This document shows, in pieces, positions 35,109 through 47,000 of a DNA stretch of 64,000 nucleotides (its first letter is position 1; each line of letters opens with the position of its first letter). The DNA is taken from positions 57,616,042 through 57,680,041 of the forward strand of contig CM060734.1 in assembly GCA_030704615.1 (NCBI GenBank), given 5' to 3'. The notes under the pieces are model-generated. The model made no database searches and was not told where the DNA came from. It saw only the letters and a list, made by a program, of their open reading frames with translations. The DNA is from Takakia lepidozioides (Eukaryota > Streptophyta > Takakiopsida > Takakiales > Takakiaceae). The position numbers and the translations under genes were made by a program.

Positions 35109-36215
35109 CTCCAACGGGATGGCAGCTATCAGATAAGGAGTTGGAACAGAAAGTGAAGGAGACGCCTCTCTGGGAGCTGTCCCCTGACAGGAAATTCATA
35201 TCCAGGACATTTGTCGCCAAAAACTTTGCGGAAGGTCCGAGTGACTCTGTACTTCAATCCTTGCTGTCTGTTACAACGTGAATTAATTAGAGTCTTTCTT
35301 GTTTGGAATCCATGACTAGTTCTGTATATACAGTGGCTCACATGGGATTTATGCGCCAGTGCATGCCGGGATGATAGATGGAGAGCTGTTGTTCTTTAAT
35401 CACGTGACTAAAATAAATGAAATATACATCTTCCCATTGTTTTTTACCCCTGACTTGGTAAGATGGTTTATGAGGCAGACGTTGCAGCTCTTGTTGTTGT
35501 TTTTGTTCCAGTTCTAATGTAATCGGAGTACTGTTCTTGTGTTTTTAGTCCTGTCATTGTTGACAAGAGGTGACTTGATAAAACTGCTTGGCCAGCAGGA
35601 TTGAAGTTTTTCAATGCAGTGGCTCAACTAGCAGAGGAGGAAGGCCATCATCCCGTATGTCCTTCCTTGGCACAAAAATTTCTTGGTTGTAATTGGGACA
35701 CAAACTTATCAAAGGGGATCTTTCTGCTCATCACAGCCTCCGTTTATTGTTGTGCAATTGCCTCTGAGAGCAGCTCCCAGTAAATCCTTAGTGCCTCATT
35801 AACCTTCTCTACCATTAGGCAGTTAACATTACACTTTTAGTTACTCTCTCGGGTGAGGTACAGAGGCACTCGGATCTGTAGAACTGCGGAAAGAAAGAAG
35901 GCACTTTTCAATGTCTACGCAAGAAATGAAATGGAAATGGAACTAAGAAGAATGAAACCATATTTTAACGTCCATGGAACGAGAAAGAGAGAGGGGTGCA
36001 TATTCTCCCTTTTCTGTGAGTTGGCGTATTTGTCTCTCTTTATTCTGGGGCAGGACCTGCATTTGACAGAATATCGAACTGTAAGGGTGGTGCTATCCAC
36101 GCACTCACTGCAAAGCCTGTCGCTCCTTGACTTCACTTTAGCGGCACGAATCGACAAGATTAATGTGGAGTACTCGCCAAAATGGTTAAAGAATAATCCT
36201 ATGCCTTCCTCGTGA
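35109..36215 (+). CDS. Pterin-4a-carbinolamine dehydratase, gene A (5' end unresolved)
   Basis: The enzyme dehydrates 4a-hydroxytetrahydropterin and so helps recycle pterin cofactors. Recognised exons are about 35109-35234 (GWQLSDKELEQKVKETPLWELS..FISRTFVAKNFAE), 35599-35654 (GLKFFNAVAQLAEEEGHHP) and 36054-36215 (DLHLTEYRTVRVVLSTHS..DFTLAARIDKINVEYSPKW, then stop). The HHP pair spanning the second exon end is the catalytic signature. Upstream, AVDTLQ in another frame matches the GVEALK of gene B, so either an acceptor lies after it or gene A carries a one-base frameshift near 35116. The N-terminus (possibly a transit peptide) is not identified. A tandem paralogue follows directly. Confidence 0.85.
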
Positions 36216-36937
36216 GTCATGATCCTTTCCCAGCTGCCCCTCCTTTCTATCCTCCCTCCTGTTGGGGATTGTGTCAACTGTGGTGCAACTGATCTTCATA
36301 GTTGGACCGCCTGGGTTGCTCTGTCACCAACTTCAAACACAGCTGCAAATTATGGCTCTTAGCCTGTTTTGTAGATTTTGAGGTTAGAGTACCGTGACTA
36401 TATCATAGATATCTGGCAAGCATGTCAGCAGAGGATCATCTGTCGGTGCAGCTCTGAGAAAAGATGTAAAGTGAGGGGTACAACTAGATCTCCAATAATT
36501 TCCAGGGTTGTTTGTATACTGAAATTTAATCAAGATGTGCTCAGCAGAAAACCATATGGATACATTGAGTACCTAATACGTGTCACTTATGTGTCAAGTT
36601 ACGAATCATAGATGTATATCTGTGTGAAACACTCTTTGCAGAAATCGGGTGTCAAAAACATTTTGTAGAGCAGTCAAGAAGTGCCATAAAGGATTAGTTC
36701 TTGTTGCTTTGTTAGAAGCATTCCATACCGACCCCGGCTGGTTTCTGTCATATCCTAGTTAAGACTGCAGATATAATTTGCTACAGCTCTGCTGTTTTCA
36801 GCATAAGCAGAAGCAGAAGGTCCAAACTTATGCAAGTGGATGGGTGAATAAATTAGGACCCCAAGGCGTGGAATCATCTACCCTTGAAAGGCGAATGCTG
36901 TTAGGATCAGGCCTCCATGGGCACAACTCCCATATAA
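36216..36937. other. Spacer between the two dehydratase genes
   Basis: No exon was recognised. It presumably holds the gene A 3' UTR and the gene B promoter or first exon. Confidence 0.3.
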
Positions 36938-39343
36938 GGCCGTCTCTCTTCTAACGTTCATCTCTATTCAAGCCCATTCTTTCGGCTGACAGATCTTCTT
37001 AGCAGGTGCATCGACGGGGAACAAGTGTGTCCTGATGGCGATCATGACATGTTTTCAGTGGAGCATGAAACAGGTAAACCATGACATCCTACGGCGTAAG
37101 CAGACGCAAATGCTGCATTATCAAACGTGCATTGAAATTTTTTTATGAGAAGTGTCGATCGCTATGGGCGCAGCCCTCCAATTTGCAAACACTGTGTTGT
37201 TCCTTTGTAGGCAACGTATACTGATAAACCAAAATCTACCTGTACGCATCATAACGGTATCTCCAGCTTAGAGCAGGTGGTTTTCTTTTCCTGCAGAAGG
37301 AGATGAAGATGACGCGAAATATACGAGTGAATCAACACCTGAAGGCCATAAAGGTGTTGAGGCACTTAAGGTGGGGTGGCCGCAATTGGTACCAGATGCG
37401 GAGTTGGAACAGAGAATGCAGAAGGTTCCTTTCTGGAAGCTTTCGTCGAACAGAAGATTCATATCCAGGACATTTGTTGCAAAGAACTTCGGCGAGGGTA
37501 GGTACCCACACTCTTGAATCTAAACAGAATTAGTCCAAGTTAGATTTATATTCAGTTTGTACCTATTTTTCCTGATGAGTCGACGATACCGTAACTATCA
37601 ACTTCATTATCAGATGAAAGCAAAAAGTAACAGCGAGTGGCTTTCTATGTTGCCCATCTTCTTCCTGTATCTCCCTGCTCAGTCTCCTATTTAGCTTTCG
37701 GTTCATATAGTATTGCCTCTCGTTTTCACGCCTGGCTTTGGTGGTTGTGTTGAAGGAACCTGTGCTTGTGCCGTTTTCTGGGTGAACAGGAATCAAGTTC
37801 TTCAAGGCAGTCGCGCAGCTAGCCGAGGAGGAAGGACATCATCCTGTATGGCGTCTTTTCCCCACTCAATATCCGAGTGATTTGGAATTTTACACATTTC
37901 AACCTGAAGCCTCCCACGTAATGTACATCCGAAACATCCATTATTTCCAACGTTTGGCCCAGAAGGGCAATGTTTGACAAAGAGACAACCCAGTAAAGAG
38001 GGCTTAAGTTATTGTGCCCAGGACTTTGCCCACAGAGTGAGGGCGGTTGAATAGAAACTTTCGAGAGATCACTTTGTGGTTGAATGTGCCCTCGATATTC
38101 CAAGGTGCTCAAAATTGTAACAGCTAGGACCAACCTCTAGGATGCATGACTCCGTTGACTGCCCCCGAGCACTGACCAAGCCAAGATGTGAGTTTTTCAT
38201 ACCAACATTTCCTTTGTCCGTATTGTAAGTACCGATTGGCCATTGGCTCTATCATGTGAATGGCAGTTGAACTATGACCACCCGTTCTAGAGCATGAGCG
38301 TTTAGTCATTGGAAAGACCCACACCTTAAACATCCTTGTAGGCTCATTTTTGACCCAACAACCTCATGAACTTGTGTGAGGTTGAGTTTTACTCGATCTC
38401 TCAAAAGGCACCTAAGACAATAAGGGCCACTTCACTAGGGACCAAGACAAAGAGATGGTGGGACCGAGAAGTGCCACGCTTGGGCTGGTCGTGGTCCGGA
38501 GGCAAAGAGCTTGGGCCCGCTATCAGGAGGGCTCCTTTTCCTTGGTCTGGACCAAGAAGTTTCGCGCCAAAAGTATGGTGCCATTGAAGCATATTGGCGC
38601 TTTGGTCTTTGGGCTTGGTCCCTGGTTGTTAAAAGCCCTTGGGACCAATTTTCGGCCATCGACCATAAGAATGCTCCATTTTCCGTTGGTCTGGTCTGGT
38701 CCTATTGTAAAGTGGCCCTAACTGTAGGGTAAGGCCCCTGCCCGCGGGCATTCCACGATTTTAACGCCCTCGGCAGCCACCCCTTGAAATCGGGGAATGC
38801 CCGCGGGGCATGGGCCTACCCTGCGTGAAGCACCGCTTAGAAAATTCGACACGGGTCCTTTTGTAAGCACCCTAGGGCGGTTACGTTTGTGTAAGCACGT
38901 AAGCACCCTAGGGCGCGTTATATTTGTTGAAGCACCCAGCCACGCTGTTACAAGGCCCATAACGGGAATAAGCGCCCTCAAAATACAAAGCGAATTTTCG
39001 ACCGGTGCTTTACGAGGGAGGCAATAGTGTTCTCTTTTTTTCTTTTCTTTTTAGTCTTCTAAAAGTGACTGAAGGTCGCGTGTGGGGACAGGACCTGCAT
39101 TTGACAAATGTGAGAACTGTGACAGTGGTGCTCTCCACACAACCACTGCGAGGCCTCTCTCGCCTCGATTTCACCATGGCGGATCGCATTGGACTGATCG
39201 ACGTACAGTATTCCCCCAAGTGGTTGCGCGAGAATCTTGTCACCCCCTTGTCAGTAGTCTGCGACCGCCCCTTTCACCCTTTCCCCCACCCCCCTCAATT
39301 TTGGTATGATTGTCATCTTCTTAGCTGTGCTCCGATGTGTTGA
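36938..39343 (+). CDS. Pterin-4a-carbinolamine dehydratase, gene B (tandem paralogue)
   Basis: Exons are about 36938-37073 (open from a stop at 36935; ends SVEHET), 37297-37497 (GDEDDAKYTSESTPEGHKG...RFISRTFVAKNFGE), 37790-37845 (GIKFFKAVAQLAEEEGHHP) and 39092-39343 (DLHLTNVRTVTVVLSTQP..SPKWLRENL). Phases agree at every join. Exon borders are identical to gene A, as expected of a tandem duplication. The intron after the HHP exon is much longer than in gene A because it holds a Tourist-like MITE and GC-rich repeats. The C-terminus runs 28 residues past the end of gene A, with low-complexity His/Pro sequence. The initiator exon is not identified. Confidence 0.85.
38421..38721. mobile_element. 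Tourist-like MITE in the last intron of dehydratase gene B
   Basis: The element at 38424-38718 (295 bp) has imperfect terminal inverted repeats starting GGGCCACTT (left, then ..CACTAGGGACCA; right reversed, ..TACAATAGGACCA) and is flanked by TAA on both sides. A 3-bp TAA/TTA target and GG-rich ends fit PIF/Harbinger (Tourist) MITEs. It contains no coding sequence. Confidence 0.72.
38726..38822. repeat. GC-rich inverted repeat (hairpin)
   Basis: The arms 38726-38754 and 38793-38822 are near-perfect inverted repeats around GCCCGCGGGCATTCC, with a 38-bp loop. It begins five bases past the MITE target-site copy. Just downstream, GTAAGCACCCTAGGGCG is repeated (about 38864 and 38902). Confidence 0.75.
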
Positions 39344-39930
39344 AATGAAATGAAGCACCATTCCAATTTCTTCTGAGTATAGTATGTAACAACACGATCA
39401 GAAACAAGTGCTTTTCCTCTGATCGTGGAGTTATGGCCCTTACAGCTAATCCTGGTTGGTATACTTGTGCATGGCATAAGACCTTCCCACAATGAACCGA
39501 TCTTGTTGGACTTTCCTGAATGCATTGAACCAGTAATAAGGAGCAGATATCTGGACAAATTCCGGTGCACCAGGTACCTCTGAAGCTCAAACTTGCAATG
39601 CAGTTAGCAATCAAGCTAACCCTCACAAAACTTGCAGCAAAGAATCATTTCTTTTCAGAGTTCAAGCCAGAAATCAAGCCAAATGGCTCAAGCTGTCTTG
39701 AGGAACTTTTTGAAGCTCTAGGGGATTTCCCATTGGAGTGTGTATCCTGGAAATTGTGCTGTAAATACCTTGTCTTTGAAGCACAATATCTTCAGTAAGT
39801 AGCACACTTCTCTTCAGCTAGACAAACCCTTTGAAGGAGTATCAAGGTCATCTGCATTGTGATGATGAAGATCAGAACACTAATTCTTAGCTATAACCCT
39901 TCCAAACCACAGGCCTCTTCACTCTTGCAG

Positions 39931-40294
39931 GTCCTCTGAAAGTGATCGCACTGTGCCCTCAACAGATGTGTTACCATCGACACTGCTCCATTCATTGTTC
40001 TGCGTCTTTGTTGTGGCGGGCAAGAAAGGCCTCACTGCTCATGATGCAGTTGCCAAAATGAAAGAGCGCAGCCTGCCTGGCTTGAAAGAAAAGAGTATAC
40101 AAAACGGACCACAGTGTGTGCAAGTAGCCAAGGCTATTCGTAGCAATGAGGACTTCACTCAAATTGACGAGCTTGGAAAATATGCGTTGCGCAAATCTCT
40201 GTTGAAAGGTCTACGCCAAGGGACAATAGACGCCACAAGCTATTTTGAGCAGAGAAGGCTTGAGGTATCTTTGCTTGAAAAGTATTCTCTGTAA
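39931..40294 (+). CDS. Terminal exon of an unassigned gene, HARE-HTH-like
   Basis: A clean acceptor (ACTCTTGCAG) precedes an open frame to a stop at 40292. It encodes a region (GKKGLTAHDAVAKMKERSLPGL...VAKAIRSNEDFTQIDELGKYALRK) that resembles a HARE-type winged helix, a fold of chromatin-associated proteins, followed by a charged C-terminus. I could not find its upstream exons in the 39.35-39.93 kb gap. It may be the last exon of a split gene, or a fragment. The family call is tentative. Confidence 0.4.
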
Positions 40295-42189
40295 TACACA
40301 CTACAATAAGAGACACTGAAATGGTGCTACAAAGAGCAACACATTCTAAAAGAGCTGTTGATGGACATCACGCAACAAATGAACACTTGCTTGTCTTAAT
40401 CTATGGGACTAATCACCAAGAAATTTTATGTACAAAAATGTACAGCCAATTCACTAAGAATCCAACCTTATTCAAGCTGATGAGGTGCCAGACATAGCCC
40501 TAGCCCACAATCAGTCATCCATCTTCGGATGACAAACAAGATCCGGCCCATTTCCATAATCATAGAGACAACGATCATAATGAAGGTCTTTCATATTGAA
40601 TCCTTCTCCTTAAGTAGCTGTGCTGAACCTAACAAATATATTTCAAACACTTGCCATGACTTCGGCTGGCTTCCCCACTTTGACTATGGCCCTGCTACTT
40701 GGTCAGGCCTCACTATTTGCTGCTTGAGCTTTTTCAGCACGGGCAGTACTTCGCTGCTGAAACTTGTAAGAAATCTCAAACACAGTCCCTGCCAGTGAAT
40801 CAACATACACTGTGAAGCTGGGTTCTTGTGAACTGACATCGCAGCATTTTCCTCAGAAAGATAGTGCCCTGGATTAGAAGTGATCTACTCATGAAATCTG
40901 CACTCTGTAAGCTCAATTGGAAATCATTCCAAGCAGTACGGAAGTTGGTGGAGGTGGGTTAAGGTCGCATACCAGCAACAATCACAATCACAAGAATGTT
41001 GCCCAGTTGTTTTATCCTATGGACTGTGCCCTTGGTTGAATGGAATTGAGAGAGATCAGGATCAGCGTGGAGAAGCTGCAGAGTCCAAGAGCCGCACATG
41101 AGAACCACATGACAATCACAAAAATGTCCAATATGTCATCAAAACTGTCAAGACCACCCAGAATGTGCCCAAGACTCAGCCATTGAGTAGACAGGTAAGT
41201 AAATTCATGGCCATACCCTTACCTACTTGCCCATCTGAAAGAGCCCCAACCATGTTCTCAGGACCTTCCTACCAAACGCTTCGAAGGATCTCAGAAGCAT
41301 CAGAGTAAAGGACTTTCGATGACTGCTATAGAAATTGGAGATCTTGATCCAAAGAAAGAAGCTTCGAGGATTGCACAGTAGCTACTACCATGCGATAAGC
41401 CATCCCCACAAAGTCCTCAACCCTAACTCTACCGATCGAGAGCATGCAACAACTCCACTGCATTACACCGACTTGTACTTCATGACCTAAAAGTGAATGC
41501 CTTCAACAGTCTGTCACAGTGAGGGCAGGAAAAATGGGATCTATTTGCAACAGCGTGGACGGCAGATGGCTAGGAAGAGGTTCAGAGCACACATAACTAA
41601 CGAAGAAGAGTGAATAAAACTATGTTCCGTATGCCTTAGCACCGAAGCAAGACCAGAGAGGTAAAGATGGAGATGGATGAGGATACCTCCTTCTCTCTCG
41701 CGCCAAGCTCTGCAGCCAGGCGGGGCTTTGCAGTAGAAATCGACCGGGCTCCAGCATGGCCCTGTCCCCAAACACGGCCAGCCACAGCCCGCGCCACACT
41801 CTGCATCTCTACCCTTTTTCGCAAAACCTGCTCGACTGTACTCTCTCTCTCTCTCTCTTCCCCACCACACCACCTCTTTTTGTGGTCTCTCTCCCTCTCT
41901 CTCTTCACTAGTTTCTCTAATAAGCCAATCGCTCGCTAATAACTCGTAAGTTAGCTTACAAAACAAGTGCTGCTGTATTCACCGCTTGTGCGCTGCGCAA
42001 CTGCCACTCCTCCACAAATGCACTAATGCCAAGTGACAGTCTTGTAACCCTATTTTCCAAGCCTTATTTCGCAAACTAAATTTGTGGATTTTCCATGTGA
42101 CAATGCCCTCCACATTCAGATTTTGTGTTGCTCTCTCAAAATTTGAGACCAGTGTTGTGTGGGTATGTAGGTATGTAGTTTTAGACATA
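40295..42189. other. Intergenic region; TC microsatellite
   Basis: No gene was recognised. A (CT)n-rich tract lies at about 41838-41910. The ORFs spanning it on both strands are low-complexity shadows. Confidence 0.35.
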
Positions 42190-42579
42190 CAGTCGACCCT
42201 GCTTTAATGTTAGGCCTCTAGAGTATGAATTTTCTAACAGATAGCCAGGTATCACATATAACTGGAAAGCAGGGCGAATTTTCATAAGTCAACATTTACA
42301 AGAGGCACAGTAAACCAGGTCATGCCAATGAAAGATAACATTTATTCATTGAGTAGGTTGAAAATATGAGAGAATATCGATTTGTTGACAAGTAGAATGC
42401 CTAACTTAGCTAAAATCACTTCCTTCTAGATTGCTAAGAACTTCACAAGACAAGCACTAGTTTCCCCACTTAATACTCTTGAAATGGTTTCTAGTATATT
42501 TTTGTGCAGAGTCTAAAAACCATAACATTTAGAGTGAAATAACACATAAGCAGGTAACAGTAAAACAGGGTTGATTGTA
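42188..42579. mobile_element. pogo/mariner-like MITE
   Basis: The 388-bp element (42190-42577) is flanked by TA on both sides. Its ends are 24-bp inverted repeats, CAGTCGACCCTGCTTTAATG against CAATCAACCCTGTTTTACTG (right end reversed). TA target and CAGTCGACC-type ends fit the Tc1/mariner-pogo superfamily. It is AT-rich and non-coding. Confidence 0.72.
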
Positions 42580-42627
42580 CCTGGTAATATGTTATGGTAA
42601 AAATGTATATCCTCCGCGTCAAGGTAA

Positions 42628-42812
42628 TTTACTAATTTTTATATTTTAATTTTTAATTTTTAATTTACTATTTTATTGTTTTTATTGTTTTTATAGGAAA
42701 CCTGGGGCGACAGCCCACAATTCAGGCCCTTGAGGAGGGGGGAAAATAACCCCCTTTCGTTTATGGGGCGACATATTGTGCACTTCCCAGCTGAGCTACC
42801 AGCCGATGTGCT
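42628..42812 (-). mobile_element. Putative tRNA-derived SINE
   Basis: On the minus strand a tRNA A-box-like start GGTAGCTCAGCTGG (about 42787-42800) leads to a body ending CCAGGTTTCC and a long A-rich tail (about 42628-42697). No convincing B box is present. It sits about 50 bp from the pogo-like MITE. Confidence 0.5.
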
Positions 42813-44053
42813 TTTGATATATCTTACCCCCGTCCACAAAGGTTATTTTTTCGAATCCCTATGTAGCTTACTATATATCCACCCTTTTTAATTCCTGGAC
42901 CATCCTCTAATGGACAGGGCCACGCAAACTTGGGGGGCTTATTTCCTATATGCTTACTTTACCCCAAAACTTCCACTCAAGGAAACGAGAATCCCTACCC
43001 TTCGCGCAACAATGGAGAATCGCACCACGGCTGCATACAAATCCTTCTGATGACTGTGCCCTCACAGCCAAAGGAGGAGCAGCTATGCTTCCCTTCCTCT
43101 CATTATTCACATAAATTATCCCTTGGTTGGTGTAATTTTATTGATATTAACTGAACCAACATGAAGGACCAAAAGCTTCGTTTTTGGGATGTTGGACGGT
43201 TTCAAGAGAAAGAGAAAAAGACCTCACTTTTCTTGAAGGGGATTTCAGGAGAGTTTTTCGGCTTGTTTGAGATTGGCAGCTCAAGTAGTTACTGAGAGCG
43301 CTGGGAGTCACACCGATAGGGACCTGCTTCAGTGGACACTAGCAGTATCGCTTATTTTTGCATGAAACAATGCTCGGTTGTTCATACATGCTCCCAAATC
43401 TGGTCTCCAACTGTAGCAATTGTGTTCTGAAGTGGGTGCACTCTGTCCCCCAACCTTGAACTCCAACATGCACAAAGTTCAAACCGATGTTATAGTGTGA
43501 GGGAGTCAAGCCGAACAATCAATAACAACGTACCCATTTCCTTACAATTGCTATATGAACTTTCAAGCAGCCACCATGGGATTGGATCTTGGTGGGTTAA
43601 GGCTAGTTTTTGACAATATTCATGCAAGTTCGTCAAGGGCTCCATCCAAAGCCGCACCACAAGAAACAAACAAACATGTCCAAATGTAAGATGCTGAACA
43701 AACTTGTGCACAGGGCTGGCCCTCTCATCAAGCTCATTGAAATTCGCATTCACTTCCATCTGCAAGCTTTGGAGAAGCTCCACCACCCAAACCCAGAACT
43801 AGGACAGCACTCTGATTTCCATCCACTGTCACCAGAATCCGTAAAATATCACCCCTTCAGTCAAGTGCAATTATGGGCTGACTTCCCACCTATGCCGGGT
43901 AGACCCCACTATCATTTCCCGTGGATATGCCACAGGAAATGCACTCAACAGTACATCATGGTCAATACTCTCAGGAAATGGTGGATGATCTGAGTAACTA
44001 CACATATCAATGAATGAAGCAAGAAACTCGCATCTTTCCAAGAAAACATCCTT
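42813..44053. other. 3' flank of PPR gene 2
   Basis: No gene was recognised. A block at about 43606-43685 (CAATATTCATGCAAGTT...ACAAACATGTCCA) has a diverged direct copy at 48109-48180, on the other side of PPR gene 2. An ATTCCTGGACCA...CAGGGCC motif at 42891-42926 resembles the ends of the 12.6-13.4 kb foldback. Confidence 0.35.
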
Positions 44054-47000
44054 TCACCAGTAATCCCCACAAGAACAAATCCCATCTTCAAAGTGGTGAA
44101 AGCGGTTAGCGTCCCGTAAAACAATTGCTCGGCCAACAATCTTTGAGATGAATTTGGTGGAGGTGTGGCAGTCACCACACACTCGAAGATTCTTAATCAG
44201 ACGGAGAGGCGTCCTAGGGGTCGTGCTGATCAGCCCAAAACCAATGGCCAGCTTCTCACTGTGGTGGCAAAGAGAAATTTCCTTTTCCTCCTCCCCGACA
44301 TCATGCAATACAAAGCGCGTGTCAGGCACATACCCCGCCTCCTTCATCTGCCCAGACAATCTTCTCAGCTCAGCATGGATTTCCTTAATTCTGGGATGCA
44401 ACTTGTCATCTCCAACGAAGGTGTGCACCCTGTTGCCAACCTCAATGCAGCAGCGACCTGGCTCCTTTCTAACCCCTCTGACCTTCATCATTCTTCTCAC
44501 CTTTGCAGTATCATCCCACCTGCCAGCTGCAGCATAGATGTTTGACAGCAACACATAAGTCGCCGCATCCTGTTCATCCCACTTGAGGATAGATGTTGCC
44601 GCACGTTCAGCAATCTCCACATTGCCATGGATTCTGCAGGCACCAAGCAAGGCCTTCCACACCACAACATCTGGATTGATTGGCATCTTATTGATCAGAT
44701 CCACTGCCTCATCCAGTTGTCCCGCACGTCCAAGAAGGTCCACCATACAGCCAAAGTGCTTTACTGTTGGAGTGACACCATGATCTTGACTCAGGGAATC
44801 AAAGTAGCGTCTTCCTTCATTCAGAAGGCCAGTGTGGCTGCATGCAGAGAGAACACATATAAAGGTGACACTGTCCGGCTTCAGACCGTTCTTTTGCATT
44901 CCTTCAAATAGTTGCAGGACATCCCTATGACAACCATGCTGTGCATATCCTGCAATCATCGCACTCCACGACACGAAATCTCGTTCAGCCATACTGCCGA
45001 ACACTCCCTTCGCATCCTCCATGCATCCACATTTGGCATACATGTCCACCAGGGCATTGTTCAGAATGACATCGGGTACAATTCCAGCTCTGACGATGTC
45101 ACCATGGACCTCTTTGCCCTTTTCCAGAGCTGCCAGGCTTGCACACGCATTGCAAATGCACACAAACGTGATGTGGTTGGGCTTCACCCCTTCCCCCATC
45201 ATTGTCTCATAGGTCTCCAAAGCCTCTGCCCCGCGTCCCTGCTGTGCATACCCTGCAATCATCGCGTTCCACGACACCACATTTCGTTCAGCCATATTGT
45301 TGAACACTGCCTTCGCATCCTTAATGCACCCACATTTGGCATACATGTCCACAAGGGCAGTGTTCAGAAAGACATTTGGTACAATTCCAGCTTTGACGAT
45401 GTCACCATGGACCTCTTTACCCTTTTCCAGGGCTCCCAGGCTTGCACACGCATTGCAAACACAAACAAACGTGATCTGGTTGGGCTTCACCCCTTCGCGC
45501 GTCATTTGCTCATAGGTCTCCAAAGCATTCGTACCACACCCATGCTTGGTAAATCCTGCCAACATTATATTCCACGTGATCAAAGATCGTTCAGGCATTC
45601 TGTTGAACACTTGGTGAGCATCCATGATGCTCCCGCACTTAACATACATGTTGACAAGGGTGTTCAGTAGGAAAACATTTGGCGTGAATCCACTTTGGAT
45701 AATGTGAGTGTGCACCTGCTTTCCAGCTTCCAGGCCTTTCATCTTGATGCACTTATGCAAGAGACAGACATACGTATCTGAATCTGCTGAAGTGCCTCCT
45801 TGGTTTAAAGTCTGTAGAGCCTCTTTCAGTCTGCCTGCCTCACAAAGCATCTTCACATGCCCAGAAGTGCCAGAAGAGGCATTGTGGACTCCCTCTTTTG
45901 ATCCTCTTCCAGAAGCTGTGGTCATGGTTGAGGTGCCTGATTTTATCAACTGTGCCGCTACAGCTGCTGCCTTTAGTTGACCATCTACCCATGCAGGTTT
46001 CTTGTAGCTATCGATCCACAGGGAATCATAGGTAATCTTGTGCTTGAAATCCAGCCCTCTTGGATGAATCTGGACCCACACCCTATCCCTGCTCCTTCAG
46101 CTATCCATGCCTCTGCACAAATCATGCATTCATCCTTGCCTTGCTGCTAGCAGCTGACAATAACAGCCTAGATTTGTTCTAGGAAACACCCAACTCAGCT
46201 TATCACACTAGTTCCTATGCTGAATTGCGTCTGCTACTCTCTGTAATCTAACAGGCATTCACCTTTTTGCCTCGGTGGTCCCACCATTGACTGGGGTCAG
46301 AAAAGTATTCATTCCACAGCTTCTCCTCATCTCTGTTACCTGTTTTTGGATACTTTCCTGCGGTCACATTGGCAGTATCATGTCAAAGTCGCTCCAAATT
46401 AGATTCACTCAACCAGCTAACTTGCAGAATTCAACATGGAAATTTAGGGCCGATTCTGATAAGAGGGAACAACAGGGTGAAATGTGTTGAAGAAGGTGCC
46501 TTCATTAGCAGTGCCTGATTTTATCAATTGTGCCACTGCTGCTGCGGCTGCCAGTTGACCATCTACCCATGCAGGTTTCTTGTAGCTATCCGTCCACAGG
46601 GAATCATAGGTAATCTTGAGCTTGAAATCCAGCCCTCTTGGATGAATCTGGACCCAAACTCTATCCCTGCTCCTTCAGCTATCCATGCTCTGCACAAATC
46701 ATGCATACATCCTTGCCTTGCTGCTAGCAGCTCACAATGACAGCCTAGATTTGTTCTAGCAAACACTGCAATCCTACTTATCACACTAGTTCCTATGCTG
46801 ACTTGCGCTTCCAACAGGCATTCACCTTTTTGCCTCGATTGTTCCACCCTTGACTGCGGTCGGAAACATATTCATTCCAGAGCTTCTCCTTGTCTCCGTT
46901 ATCTGTTTTTCGATACTTTCCTGTTGCCTCAATGGCAGTGACATGTCAAAATCACTCCAAAACCACCATAGATCTACTAACGAGCTAACTTGCAGAATTC

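Noticed and set aside
41541-41966. Overlapping ORFs on both strands
   Set aside because: They run through a CT/GA microsatellite and encode Arg-Glu or Ser-Leu low-complexity sequence.
43490-43993. ORFs of 98 and 127 codons on opposite strands
   Set aside because: Mutual shadows in the 3' flank of PPR gene 2; no domain recognised.
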